Position numbers and translations under genes: made by a program. A stretch of 64,000 nucleotides of DNA from Sinorhizobium sojae CCBAU 05684 (GTDB taxonomy: Bacteria > Pseudomonadota > Alphaproteobacteria > Rhizobiales > Rhizobiaceae), in the NCBI RefSeq assembly GCF_002288525.1, contig NZ_CP023068.1, positions 682,001 to 746,000 of the forward strand, written 5' to 3'. This document shows positions 1 to 8,462 of this stretch, in pieces. Numbering within the stretch: position 1 is the first letter of the stretch; every line of letters begins with the position of its first letter. Under the pieces are notes generated by a model. It was not told the DNA's origin, did not search any database, and worked only from the letters and a program-made list of their open reading frames with translations.

Positions 1-439
1 TGATCTTCCTTGTGTCGGTCTCCGTCTCAGGAGCCACCCGGTTGCCGGTGGTGAGTATGTGTTTGAACCCTTTGAAGACCTTTTCTGTCAGGAGTGATTG
101 CACTTCCGAGTCGGCCTGGAGAATGGCAATGGCGTTGTTCAGATCCTTCCAGATCTCATCCTGGTTGAGCGGCTTCTCACCGAAGCGCTTCGGCAGGTCA
201 TCGTAATTGTCGTAGTTTTCCCGCGCCTCCAATAGATCGAACAGCGTCATCAGCTTCTGCTCCGCCGTATATTTATCCCGGTTCAGCGCGACGTCGATGC
301 TTTGGAAGCTGCGATCCTTATTCTTATAGCCCTCGAAAATGCCCCGGTAGATTTCATTCCTCAAACTCGAGCTGTTGAGCCGGTCCATCTCGTCCCGGAT
401 AGGCGCCGTGCCGTTCTGGTTGGTAACGGATTCGACCAT
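1..439 (-). CDS. Unrecognised T3SS-locus protein, partial (C-terminus beyond window)
   Basis: An open minus-strand frame starts at the ATG at 439 and runs off the left edge without a stop, giving at least 146 residues. An AGGGGA ribosome-binding site lies about 8 bases upstream. The protein begins MVESVTNQNG and is polar and mostly helical, rich in Asp, Glu, Asn and Lys, with no signal peptide or membrane segment in the visible part. I do not recognise the family. It starts 27 bases after the SctV stop codon on the same strand, so it is almost certainly in the secretion operon. A cytoplasmic accessory protein, chaperone or secreted substrate would all fit; that is inference from position only. 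Confidence 0.6.
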   Translation of the reverse strand, partial: MVESVTNQNGTAPIRDEMDRLNSSSLRNEIYRGIFEGYKNKDRSFQSIDVALNRDKYTAEQKLMTLFDLLEARENYDNYDDLPKRFGEKPLNQDEIWKDLNNAIAILQADSEVQSLLTEKVFKGFKHILTTGNRVAPETETDTRKI

Positions 440-465
440 TTCGCATTTCCCCTATTTTTGTTTCG

Positions 466-2361
466 TCATGCACCGACCGCAGCGATCACGTCGCAGGTAA
501 TGTCCGGGCTGATCTCGTCCGACGAGAGCACCGGCAAGCGGCAGCCATGTCGGATCAGCAGGGCCTGGGACAGAAGCCGAATTTCAGCGCCGACGATCGC
601 AACAGGATCACGATCCTCCGCATTGGCGGCGGAAAGCTTGTCGTTTGCTTCTTCGGTGAGCCTGCGCAGTTTCTCGCGCGCTTCCGCTTCGGAGCCTCCG
701 GAACTTGCCTTGAAAGCCCGTACGGCGCGTTCCCACTCGGCGCCGAGGGTGATGACGGGTAGGAGGCCCCTTTGATCCAAAAGGCCGAAGGCGATCTGGC
801 TGCCCAGCGCCTGGCGAGCACGTTCCGCCATGTCCTCCGGCGCTTGCGACTGTTGGGCGTTGAGCATTGTCTCCAGCAGGCCGCGCGGCTGTGAGAGCGT
901 GACCCCGGAATCGAGCAGGCGTCGAATGACCGCCACCAGCAACATCGGGGAGACCTGCTCGCGGACGTCGCTCGCGAGCTTGCCAAGCCGGGGTTCCAGA
1001 CTCGTCAGCCATTGCGTCACGTCATCGACGCTGAAGATCGAGCCGATGTGGCGGCGCACGATTCGGACGGTATCACTGGCGATCTTATCGGCCGGTCGCC
1101 CTTTCGGGCAATGGACGAGACCGGCCGGCACATTTTCGACCTGAATGTGAATGAGATCGTTGCCCATGCGAGGGTCCGCATTGAAAGTCGGAACCGTGAT
1201 GGCGACGCCGACAGCCCGTGCAGCGACGCGAATGCGGTTGTCCAGCAGGCTCGCCAATCCATCCGCCTCCAGTCGCGCAAGCGTTTCGGAGGAAACCGTG
1301 GCGATGATCGGGTCCCCGTATTTCGTCCGATCGAGGGCGTGAGGATGGGAGGCGGTCGCCGGTGCTTCCGCCCCGTCGGAGTCCTTGTCCTTCCTGCGGC
1401 GCCAGAGCGAAAAGGACAAGAAGCCGAGAAGCCCGGCGATCGGCCAGAGCACGAGGTCCGGCAGTCCGGGGACAAAACTGATGAGTGCGGTCATTGCGGC
1501 CGCGACCGCGAGCGCGCGCGGCTCGCGTGCTAGCTGCCGGCCGATATCCACCCCAAGACTGCTGTTGCCTTCATCGCTGACGCGCGTAACGACAGTGCCG
1601 GCGGCAACCGCCATCAGCATCGAGGGGATTTGGGAAACGAGCCCGTCGCCGACCGAAAGCAGGGAATAGAGCTGCAGCGACTCCGAGAAGCTCAAGCCGC
1701 GCTGGAAGATGCCGATTGCAAGGCCACCGATAAGGTTGACTGCAACGATGATGAGCCCGGCAATGGCGTCGCCCTTGACGAAGCGCATCGCGCCGTCCAT
1801 GGCGCCGAAAAACTGACTTTCCCGCTCGAGTTGGCTGCGCCGCTTCTGCGCGGCTTCCGCCGTGATGTGGCCGTTGCGCAGATCGCTGTCGATCGCCAGC
1901 TGTTTGCCCGGCATGGCGTCGAGCGTGAAGCGGGCGCCGACCTCGGCGATGCGCTCGGCCCCCTTCGTGACGACGATGAACTGCACCAGCGCTACGATCA
2001 GGAAGACGACCAGTCCCACGACGACATTGCCGGCCACGACGAAGGAGCCGAAGGCGGCGATGATTTCGCCGGCGTCGCCGGTGGCGAGCACCAGGCGCGT
2101 CGTCGAGATCGTCAGCGCGAGGCGAAAGATTGTGCCGATGAGGATCACGGCCGGGAAGGTCGAAATGTCGAGCACGTTGCGCAGGTAGATGGTCGTCACC
2201 AGCACGATGAACGCGAAAGCAAGGTTGAAGGCGATCATCGCATCGACCATGACGGTCGGCAGCGGCAGTACCATCATGGCGACGATAACGAGGAAGAAGA
2301 CCGCAAACAGAATGTCCGTGCGGCGGCTAAGGGCGCTAAGCGGCGGCATGTATCCGTCCAT
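466..2361 (-). CDS. sctV: Type III secretion export gate protein SctV (FlhA/HrcV family)
   Basis: 631 residues. The N-terminal half holds the multi-spanning membrane domain of the FlhA/SctV family, with several hydrophobic segments in residues 15-300 and the family-typical stretch around FRLALTISTTRLVL. The C-terminal half is the soluble domain that forms the nonameric ring of the export gate in the inner membrane, where substrates and chaperones dock. It is somewhat shorter than the roughly 690 residues usual for the family. The ATG at 2361 follows a GGAGG site 10 bases upstream and lies only 3 bases beyond the stop of the upstream SctD gene, indicating translational coupling. Family assignment is firm; whether the apparatus is functional cannot be judged because the window shows only one edge of the locus. 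Confidence 0.93.
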   Translation of the reverse strand: MDGYMPPLSALSRRTDILFAVFFLVIVAMMVLPLPTVMVDAMIAFNLAFAFIVLVTTIYLRNVLDISTFPAVILIGTIFRLALTISTTRLVLATGDAGEIIAAFGSFVVAGNVVVGLVVFLIVALVQFIVVTKGAERIAEVGARFTLDAMPGKQLAIDSDLRNGHITAEAAQKRRSQLERESQFFGAMDGAMRFVKGDAIAGLIIVAVNLIGGLAIGIFQRGLSFSESLQLYSLLSVGDGLVSQIPSMLMAVAAGTVVTRVSDEGNSSLGVDIGRQLAREPRALAVAAAMTALISFVPGLPDLVLWPIAGLLGFLSFSLWRRRKDKDSDGAEAPATASHPHALDRTKYGDPIIATVSSETLARLEADGLASLLDNRIRVAARAVGVAITVPTFNADPRMGNDLIHIQVENVPAGLVHCPKGRPADKIASDTVRIVRRHIGSIFSVDDVTQWLTSLEPRLGKLASDVREQVSPMLLVAVIRRLLDSGVTLSQPRGLLETMLNAQQSQAPEDMAERARQALGSQIAFGLLDQRGLLPVITLGAEWERAVRAFKASSGGSEAEAREKLRRLTEEANDKLSAANAEDRDPVAIVGAEIRLLSQALLIRHGCRLPVLSSDEISPDITCDVIAAVGA

Positions 2362-2364
2362 GGA

Positions 2365-3330
2365 TCAGGTGCCTCCGCCCTCGGGAGCCCGGGCGAGCCT
2401 CAGGTCCATAGCCGGGACCTTGGGTTCGAAACTGATGACATCCCTCTCGCCGCCTCTGGCAACGATCATCCGGCCCGCTTGTATTTGCTCGATCCGCCAC
2501 TCGCCCGAGACGAACTCGCCCTCACGGTAGCGCTTGCCGTCGGCGCCGATGATGAATTTGACGGGCGTGTAGCCGACGGCGGCGACGAAGCCGCTGAGGC
2601 CGGAGGACAGGCTGGTCATGTCGACGATGGGCAACGGGCTGTGCCGTTCGACAGCCGAGAGAATGCCTTGCAGTTTTAAGCGAGTTTCGAGTGGAAGTTT
2701 CGGGGATCCGGCACCGACCCGGACCGTGCTCCGGTCACTGGCAATCGCGACTTCGAGTGGGAGGCGGGCAAGCCGCAGCGCTTCGCGTAATTCAGCGACG
2801 ATATCCTCGGCCGTCAGCGGCGGTTCCGGAAGCACGTGCGCTTCAGTCGTTTTGGATGGGGCAGGCGGATTATCCTGCAGGCCGAACAGCAAAGCTGCGG
2901 CAGCCGCCAGCAGTCCTGCCGCCAAGATCCGGCGGCCCATCGGCCAATTCTGCCGGCGCGCCCCCCGCGCTGCGAGACCTTGCACGACGCATTCGACATC
3001 GGAAAAGCGAATAACTTCGCCGCAGGCAAGACTGGTCTGATCGCCCGGCTCAAGGAGCCGCCCGCCCACTGTAAGGCCGTCGCGCAAGGCCTCGACGAGG
3101 AGATTTGCGTCGGCACCGGCGGAATAGACGAGATTGAACGCCGGTTCCGGCTCTATCCCGAGGATGACAAGGTCGCATTGTCCGCCGCCACCCACCGAAT
3201 GAAGGCCGGGAGAAAGCGGAAGATCGGATGATCGGCCAGCACGGGTGACCTGCAGCACCGGCTCGGCCGCCGACTGCTGCGTGGCCGTGCCCGGTCGGGG
3301 TGCGGCTTGCAGATGTGATTCTGCGCGCAT
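2365..3330 (-). CDS. sctD: Type III secretion inner-membrane ring protein, SctD-like
   Basis: 321 residues from the ATG at 3330; the frame stays open upstream but that part is Arg/Pro-rich non-protein-like sequence. The N-terminal half looks like an FHA-type cytoplasmic domain, followed by one transmembrane helix (AAGLLAAAAALLFGL, about residue 145) and a periplasmic domain with a ring-building-motif pattern. This is the SctD (YscD/PrgH) architecture, which forms the outer of the two inner-membrane rings of the injectisome. It lies directly upstream of sctV, 3 bases apart. Sequence conservation in this family is weak, so the call rests on domain order, size and position. Confidence 0.68.
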   Translation of the reverse strand: MRAESHLQAAPRPGTATQQSAAEPVLQVTRAGRSSDLPLSPGLHSVGGGGQCDLVILGIEPEPAFNLVYSAGADANLLVEALRDGLTVGGRLLEPGDQTSLACGEVIRFSDVECVVQGLAARGARRQNWPMGRRILAAGLLAAAAALLFGLQDNPPAPSKTTEAHVLPEPPLTAEDIVAELREALRLARLPLEVAIASDRSTVRVGAGSPKLPLETRLKLQGILSAVERHSPLPIVDMTSLSSGLSGFVAAVGYTPVKFIIGADGKRYREGEFVSGEWRIEQIQAGRMIVARGGERDVISFEPKVPAMDLRLARAPEGGGT

Positions 3331-3463
3331 GATTGTCAACGGTCCTTCCAGAGTTCGGCGAGCAAGACAACGCGCTGCAGGCGACCGACCGGTAGCCCAC
3401 AATTGTTCGCGACAGAAGAAGGGAGGCGAAGCTGTCGGGACAGCTTCGCCTCCCGAGGGCCAA

Positions 3464-3622
3464 TTAGGCCGGACCGATTTTCTTGATGGCGTTAGCGACA
3501 CCATTGATCTTGGTGATCTCGGTCGCAACCTGCAAGCTCTGCGCGGTCGCTTCGTTCTGAGCGGCCTTGAAGCTGGAAATGGCGGCTCCAATGCCGGCGT
3601 CGAGAGTGGAAGTGCTTGCCAT
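3464..3622 (-). CDS. 52-residue helical protein of the T3SS locus; candidate needle/pilus subunit or secreted substrate
   Basis: A short gene of 52 residues, MASTSTLDAG at the N-terminus and NAIKKIGPA at the C-terminus. The start is supported by a strong AAGGAG site 8 bases before the ATG. The product is Ala/Ser/Gln/Thr-rich, without cysteine, tryptophan or a signal peptide, and predicted to be helical throughout. A Ser/Thr-rich start without a Sec signal is typical of type III secretion substrates. It is the first gene of the minus-strand operon containing sctD and sctV and lies where several T3SS loci keep their needle or pilus subunit, but needle proteins are usually 70-90 residues. The needle assignment is inference; a small chaperone is the main alternative. 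Confidence 0.6.
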   Translation of the reverse strand: MASTSTLDAGIGAAISSFKAAQNEATAQSLQVATEITKINGVANAIKKIGPA

Positions 3623-3901
3623 AGCAGTGTCTCCTTTTTGAATTGGCGAGACGAACGCTATTCAGAAATAAGTAAGAGTCAAGATAGCATTGATAATATT
3701 CAGTTAATTCGCAATATAGATATGATGTTCGCTTTATGTATATTTAGCACTACTTAACATTGTTTTCATCGTGTTTCCAAATGCGATTTCCGTTGCATTT
3801 TATGCATTAACGTTACTCTATAATGAACGAGTGCCGTTCTATGACGAGCGGCCAGGCAATGCTAGTACGCGTCTGTTGTCGCCTGAACGGGAAGTATCAG
3901 A
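3623..3901. promoter_or_regulatory. AT-rich divergent promoter region of the T3SS genes
   Basis: This 279-base gap separates the two divergent T3SS transcription units and is clearly more AT-rich than its surroundings, especially 3650-3830. A perfect TATAAT hexamer lies at 3819-3824 on the plus strand, with TTGCAT at 3793-3798 as a possible -35 element, although the 20-base spacer is long. No convincing rhizobial tts box was found. AT-rich control regions are typical of horizontally acquired secretion loci. Confidence 0.4.
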
Positions 3902-4447
3902 ATGAGACTGCATCGGTTGCTCTACGCCATTCTCGCTTTATCCATGCCGGCCGCGCTGGGCGAGGCGAATGCGCAGTACGTGCGGCTGGAAGTCGTTTCG
4001 CAGCCTCTCGCGGACGTCGTCGCCACCCTGTCCTTCATGTCCGGAATTCCGGTGACCACCATCGGGTCACTTTCCGGAACGGTCGAGAACTTGTCGGTGA
4101 AGGACGAGGGCATCGCCGCCTTTGCGGCGCTTGGCCGGGCCAGCAATCTGTTCGTCGCCTATGATGGAAGCCGCGTGATTGTCGCGCCGAAGAGCGAAGT
4201 CGAGACTGTCGTGCTAGAGCGGGGAGGGCGTAGTTGGAGGTCCGCCCGAAGCGCCGTCGATGCACTCTTCCCGCTCTATCCGGAAGACGCCATCGTGCAT
4301 GATGCGGAAAGCGACGTCTTGATCGTGCGCGGACCTGCTGCCTTCGTCGAAGCAATCGAAAAGCTGCTCAGCCAGTCCGGAGGCGAAACGGTCCAAGTCA
4401 TCCGCGGCGGTGTGCTGGAGGCCGTACCGCGCTCCAACTTCAACTGA
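3902..4447 (+). CDS. rhcC1: T3SS secretin N-terminal fragment (RhcC1/NolW type)
   Basis: 181 residues with a Sec signal peptide (hydrophobic core LLYAILALSMPAALG, cleavage predicted after NAQ). The mature part matches the periplasmic N0/N1-type domains of type III secretins, which bind the inner-membrane rings; the outer-membrane beta-barrel domain is absent. Rhizobial T3SS characteristically split the secretin into a short NolW/RhcC1 piece and a separate RhcC2 barrel piece, so this length is normal for RhcC1 rather than a truncation. The barrel gene is not in the window. The start has a GGGAAG site about 6 bases upstream. The gene runs divergently from the sctD-sctV operon and is followed by an sctO-like gene. 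Confidence 0.75.
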   Translation: MRLHRLLYAILALSMPAALGEANAQYVRLEVVSQPLADVVATLSFMSGIPVTTIGSLSGTVENLSVKDEGIAAFAALGRASNLFVAYDGSRVIVAPKSEVETVVLERGGRSWRSARSAVDALFPLYPEDAIVHDAESDVLIVRGPAAFVEAIEKLLSQSGGETVQVIRGGVLEAVPRSNFN

Positions 4448-4508
4448 CGCATGACACCCAATCTCGGGAGGACCGAGCCGAAGCGCGTTTGGACCGGAGC
4501 GCCGTCGT

Positions 4509-4919
4509 ATGAAAGATTCTGCCGCTTTCGCGCAGCTTTTACGGATCCGCAACATGCGGGCGGACAATTTCGGGCGCGAACTGGCCCAACTTCAGCGGCA
4601 TCTGGCGGAGCTCGACGAACGCCGGCGGGATGTCGAGGTGCAACTGCGGGAGTCGGAAACCCGCGCGAGTGCCGTGCTCGCAAATCTCCTCAGGCCGGGC
4701 CGCCGTGTCGAGGGCTGGGAGCTTGAACGCGCCGCGGAAGACGAATTGGCGTTGCGCAAAACGAGCGCCGCACTCGCCCGTCGGCGCGATGAACTCGAAC
4801 GGGAGCGTGCGGCCGTCGAGAAAGAGATCGCGCGGTGTGAGCGGGATCTGCAGCGCGCCAGGAAGACGGCGCTGCGCACTGAGCTTATGGAGGAGACAGC
4901 CCGGGAGCCGCCGCACTAA
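4509..4919 (+). CDS. sctO: T3SS stalk protein, SctO/FliJ-like coiled coil
   Basis: 136 residues, almost entirely charged heptad-like sequence (long runs of Arg, Glu, Leu and Ala from residue 10 to 125), predicted to form an antiparallel coiled coil. No signal peptide or membrane segment. Size, composition and position next to a secretin gene fit SctO (YscO/FliJ), the central stalk linking the SctN ATPase to the SctV export gate. GGAGC lies 9 bases before the ATG. The ATPase gene is not in this window, and coiled coils carry little family signature, so the name rests on context. Confidence 0.6.
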   Translation: MKDSAAFAQLLRIRNMRADNFGRELAQLQRHLAELDERRRDVEVQLRESETRASAVLANLLRPGRRVEGWELERAAEDELALRKTSAALARRRDELERERAAVEKEIARCERDLQRARKTALRTELMEETAREPPH

Positions 4920-4947
4920 GCTGGCGGGCTGTCCGCAAGCCTGCATT

Positions 4948-5010
4948 CACAGCGCGAGAGCGGCTTTTGCACGTCTGAAACAACGCGCGGCGCTGAGGCG
5001 CCTGCCCTCG
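4948..5010. repeat. Degenerate RIME-type palindromic element
   Basis: The stretch around 4955-4992 resembles the core of the intergenic repeats seen at 45518 and 55264 (acagcg, then a CTTTTGC-like run, then acgcgcggcgct). It lies just downstream of the sctO-like gene. It is diverged, so this is a family-resemblance call only. Confidence 0.35.
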
Positions 5011-5037
5011 GGCAGTCTGTGGCCGGCGCACCGCGAT

Positions 5038-5856
5038 CTAATGGTGGTTTCGGGAGCCGGTTCCCTTTTGTAAAGCGGCGTCGTTGGGCGCGTCTGTCGC
5101 TAGACGATCCGGGAAGAGGTCGTTGATCTTGTAGGCGACCTCGGTCCTGTTGCTCGCATTGATCCTCTTCATGATGTTGCGGATATGCACCTTAACGGTG
5201 CTTTCGCGGAGATTGAGTTCGTGCGCGATCATCTTGTTCGCCTTCCCGCGGCGCAAGGCCTCCGCTACCTCCACCTGACGATCGGTCAAAATCCCGGCAT
5301 AGGGTCGTGTGGCCATACCGCCCGGTTCGAACAGATGACGCATCGCGAAGATGCTGCTGGCCGGCACAAAGATGCCGCCTGCCATGGATAGCAGGATCGC
5401 TTCGAGGCAGACATCAATGCTGACAGAGGAGGGGATGTAGCCCTTCGCCCCATATTCCAGCGCCTTGAGGACCTGCGTGAGTTCGTCGGTGTCGGTCAGT
5501 AAAATGACAGGTGCAGGTGCAAGTTCGGTGACGAGATTGCGGATCTCCTCTTCCATGTCTGGATCTTCGAGCTGTCTTTCCGCGACGTTCAGCAGCACTG
5601 CGCAGGGAGACGGGCCGCCTTTCCGTTGCCTCTCCCATTCCTCCGCCGAACCATAGGTGAGCACATCGCGCGCCGGCCTCGCTGCGGAGATGTTCTGCGC
5701 CAGGCATTCACGCCTGAGTTCGCGCCTGTCGATGATGACGAGCGGCTGGTCAGGCGGCCGACCGGCTGTCGTCGACAAGGCGTCTGCGGCCCGCAATCTC
5801 AGAGGGCGAACAGATGCCGGATATTCGTTTCCATCCCCTGTGCCTGATGAGTTCAT
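5038..5856 (-). CDS. LuxR-type transcriptional regulator with degenerate receiver domain
   Basis: 272 residues from the ATG at 5856 (AGGGCAGGACG upstream; a TTG 18 bases earlier is less likely). Residues 40-170 form a CheY-like receiver fold, and the C-terminus carries a LuxR helix-turn-helix (LTDRQVEVAEAL ... ESTVKVHIRNIMKRI). The phospho-acceptor Asp position reads AVLLNVAE, that is Asn, and the conserved Lys near the end of the domain is replaced in GYIPSS. It is therefore unlikely to be switched by normal phosphotransfer. A paralogue with the same substitutions is divergently encoded at 6549. Neighbourhood suggests control of the T3SS genes, which is inference. Confidence 0.85.
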   Translation of the reverse strand: MNSSGTGDGNEYPASVRPLRLRAADALSTTAGRPPDQPLVIIDRRELRRECLAQNISAARPARDVLTYGSAEEWERQRKGGPSPCAVLLNVAERQLEDPDMEEEIRNLVTELAPAPVILLTDTDELTQVLKALEYGAKGYIPSSVSIDVCLEAILLSMAGGIFVPASSIFAMRHLFEPGGMATRPYAGILTDRQVEVAEALRRGKANKMIAHELNLRESTVKVHIRNIMKRINASNRTEVAYKINDLFPDRLATDAPNDAALQKGTGSRNHH

Positions 5857-6548
5857 CGTCCTGCCCTCAAGCACCTCGCTTATGTGTTCGTCCTGTCCGA
5901 GATTTCCGACCTTGCGGACCGATTGGACCGCAAGAAAATAGAAATCAGGAATCGAAAGGTACTATGATTAATCGCATCATAGAATGACCAAATTGGGACG
6001 TTGAGGAAGGTATCAAATATTGTTTCTATGTAACTGCGGAGTTCATCTCTATTCTCTTCTGTACCTCGGATGTATAATCTCCGAGGTATTTCCCCATCCC
6101 CTTGAGGTATGCGAGGCACGATTGCATCGCACTGCGCCGCATCGTGTGCCGGTATTTCGATGGTCGCGCTCGGGTGTTCCGCCTGTGGCAGACCGGCCGC
6201 CGCAGCCGGATAGTGACGCGAGTTGCTGCCGCCGGATAAGCTGACGCGCGACCTCCTCCAGGAGGGGCGACCGGTGCATCGGAAGGATGGGGATGATTTC
6301 CGCCGTGAAAGGATATTTGTGAAGGCCACTTCATTTTTAGGCGAAGTTCCATTAGATTATCGATTGTAGTTTTGCCAATTTGTCATTGTTCTGTGGTCGT
6401 TTACTCTGATATTAACCTGCGTCCTCACTCAAAGGTATTAATTAAAAAGAATTACCGTGAGTTTTAGTCGGGGAATATTCGCCTGTTAAGCATGAATTAT
6501 TTCTGTCTTTTTTCGCGGTGGCGAAAATTTTCATAAGAGGATTATGTG
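5857..6548. other. Gene-free divergent region between the two LuxR regulators
   Basis: About 690 bases separate the two divergent LuxR-type genes. The part from about 6340 to 6545 is strongly AT-rich. A minus-strand frame at 5880-6329 has no ribosome-binding site and an unlikely composition, so I do not call it a gene. No clear promoter hexamers or palindromes beyond the AT-richness could be assigned. It probably carries the promoters of both regulators. Confidence 0.4.
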
Positions 6549-7325
6549 ATGGCTTCATCGGTGTCGACGTTCGAGAAAGTTTCGGTATTTGCGCGGGACC
6601 CGTCGGGAGCGCAAGGCGGATCGAGGGACGGTCCAGACGAGAACGGGGTTCAGGAGGAAAAGATCGGCAAACGATGCCTCATCGTGCTCGACAGCAGGGC
6701 CCTTGACCGCGAATGCCTAGCGAGGACCCTGACCAATCACGGCCTGGGCATGGACGTGATCGCGTTCAGCTCCATTGAAGAATGGCGCGAAAAGAAGGAT
6801 CGTTGCCAACCGGTTGGAGCCGTCCTTCTCAATATTGGCGCGCGGAAGGTCACCGAGGTCAGCCCGGACATTTCGAAGCTCGCCTCTGAATTTCGTCCCA
6901 TACCGGTCGTGGTTCTGTCGGACAATGACGACATCGCCCAGATATTGAAGGTGCTCGAATCCGGCGCCCGGGGCTACATCCCCACATCCGTCGGGGTAGA
7001 GGTTTGCATCGAGGCAATTGGGCTGGCGATCGCCGGGGGGACATTCGTTCCGGCGAGCAGCATTCTTGCCGTGCGGCACCTGATCGAGACCGGAAAGCAG
7101 GAGCCGGCGCCGCTCGCGGGGATGTTCACACTGCGCCAGGCGGAAGTCGTGCAGGCTTTGCGCAAAGGCAAAGCGAACAAGATCATCGCCTACGAACTCA
7201 ACCTCCGCGAAAGCACGGTCAAGGTTCACATTCGTAACATCATGAAGAAGCTGAAGGCATCGAACCGGACCGAGGTGGCCTACAAGCTGAACGATCTGTT
7301 TGCCGGCGATGCGGGCTACTCGTGA
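6549..7325 (+). CDS. LuxR-type transcriptional regulator with degenerate receiver domain (paralogue)
   Basis: 258 residues from the ATG at 6549, with AGAGGA about 8 bases upstream; a GTG one codon earlier is possible. It is clearly paralogous to the regulator at 5038-5856: both share GARGYIPTSV/GAKGYIPSSV, AGGTFVPASSI/AGGIFVPASSI and a nearly identical C-terminal LuxR helix-turn-helix (ESTVKVHIRNIMK). Here too the phospho-acceptor Asp is Asn (AVLLNIGA) and the Lys switch residue is missing. The pair probably arose by duplication and may act together, for instance as heterodimers, on genes of the adjacent secretion locus. Confidence 0.85.
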   Translation: MASSVSTFEKVSVFARDPSGAQGGSRDGPDENGVQEEKIGKRCLIVLDSRALDRECLARTLTNHGLGMDVIAFSSIEEWREKKDRCQPVGAVLLNIGARKVTEVSPDISKLASEFRPIPVVVLSDNDDIAQILKVLESGARGYIPTSVGVEVCIEAIGLAIAGGTFVPASSILAVRHLIETGKQEPAPLAGMFTLRQAEVVQALRKGKANKIIAYELNLRESTVKVHIRNIMKKLKASNRTEVAYKLNDLFAGDAGYS

Positions 7326-7378
7326 CGCGCATGATCACCTAGCCCCGAGTCGCTGCTGCAGGGACGCGGCTACTGCGT

Positions 7379-7466
7379 GTCTTCATCCTTACATCGACCT
7401 CGGTTTAAGGATGAAGACATTCAGCAATCTACAGCGATCTTTGCGGGTCTGATAAGACGCGCGGAC
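7379..7466. repeat. RIME-type intergenic palindromic element
   Basis: It contains a perfect 11-base inverted repeat, CTTCATCCTTA at 7381-7391 and TAAGGATGAAG at 7406-7416, followed by a second imperfect palindrome with the acagcg/TTTGCG/gacgcgcgg core shared with the elements at 25264, 40516, 45518 and 55264. Such mosaics are typical of rhizobial intergenic regions. It sits between two converging genes and could also act as a bidirectional transcription stop. Confidence 0.65.
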
Positions 7467-7474
7467 CGGAAGGC

Positions 7475-8462
7475 CTATGGCCTCGTCCGTCCTTTCCTCG
7501 CCTGCGACGGCGCGTGACCGTAGCTCTTACGGTAATCGCTTGAAAACCGGCCCATGTGGCGGAAACCCCATTTCCGAGCGATCTCGGAAATGGAAACCTC
7601 GAGTACCCCTTCCATCAGTTCCCGGTGCACGGCCTCCATCCGCAATTGCGTCAGATAGCTTGTCGGCGATGTTCCTTTGAAGCGCCTGAAGCCCTCTTGC
7701 TGGGAACGGATGCCTATGCCTGCCGCCTCGGCGATCTGCCCGATGGACAGTGCACTTGATAGGTTGGCATGCATGAACTCGATGGCGCGTTTCACGTGCC
7801 TCGGCGATGGCAGCCACTCGCCCTGGCTCAACGAGGCTGAAAATCGATGCGGTATTGTATCGACGAGCAGGCTGATGAGGGTCTTCGAAAGATGGTCGAG
7901 GGTATGGGGCATGCCCTCGACCACGGTATCCGGACCCAAGCTTTGTGCCATGACCTGCGCCAGTCTGAAGAATATCTGACCGCTGCCGGCTTCGAGGTCG
8001 AATTCGGTCTTGAAGTCCAAAGATCCTTGAACGGGACGTTCCAGGACGGTGCTGATGTGGCGAATGAGGTCGCTTTGATCAAAGATGATGGAGAGGTGAC
8101 GTCGAGCCGAACCTGAGTCAACCTGTTGCCGTCGAGCACTGCGCCTTTGCCCGTTTCGGAATAGAGGGTTCTTCTTCCGATATCGATAGAGGCCGATCCC
8201 TCGAGGGGAAACAGGACCAACAGCTTCGGGACCTCGTTTTTCTGGCCGAGGCGGAAGCTGCCGCGAGATTGCACACGGCTGAAGGCGGCACAGCCTGCGG
8301 CAATGAACCGTAGCTGTATGAGAGATCCGCCTTGCGAGGCATCTGAACGTTTACCGGCCCTATGCAGCGCGCGAGAACGTCCGCGACCTCATCGGCGTCG
8401 TTGCCGATGTATGAAAGCTTCATTCCGGTTCGCTGTCCCGACATCGTTATGGTCTCAGGCAA
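7475..8462 (-). pseudogene. AraC-family transcriptional regulator, broken by two frameshifts
   Basis: Three overlapping minus-strand frames together make one AraC-type regulator of normal length (about 325 residues). The N-terminus (from the ATG at 8444 or TTG at 8462) runs to about 8320; the AraC ligand-binding-like domain continues in a second frame (RFIAAGCAAFSRV to GNRLTQV, ending near 8120); the rest (GSARRHLSIIFDQ onward) and the C-terminal AraC helix-turn-helix domain (7475-7800) lie in a third. No single frame gives a complete protein. The HTH part alone could start at 8020 but has no obvious ribosome-binding site. Real inactivation and sequencing error cannot be told apart here. Confidence 0.75.

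Noticed and set aside
1630-2679. 349-codon plus-strand open frame
   Set aside because: It is antisense to sctV and sctD, has an unnatural Asp/His/Glu/Arg-rich composition and no ribosome-binding site; a GC-rich shadow frame.
5880-6329. 149-codon minus-strand frame between the LuxR regulators
   Set aside because: No ribosome-binding site, unnatural composition and no recognisable family; kept as intergenic.
8040-8110. TTTGATCAAA palindrome inside the broken AraC gene
   Set aside because: It lacks the 6-base spacer of a FixK box and lies within coding-derived sequence.
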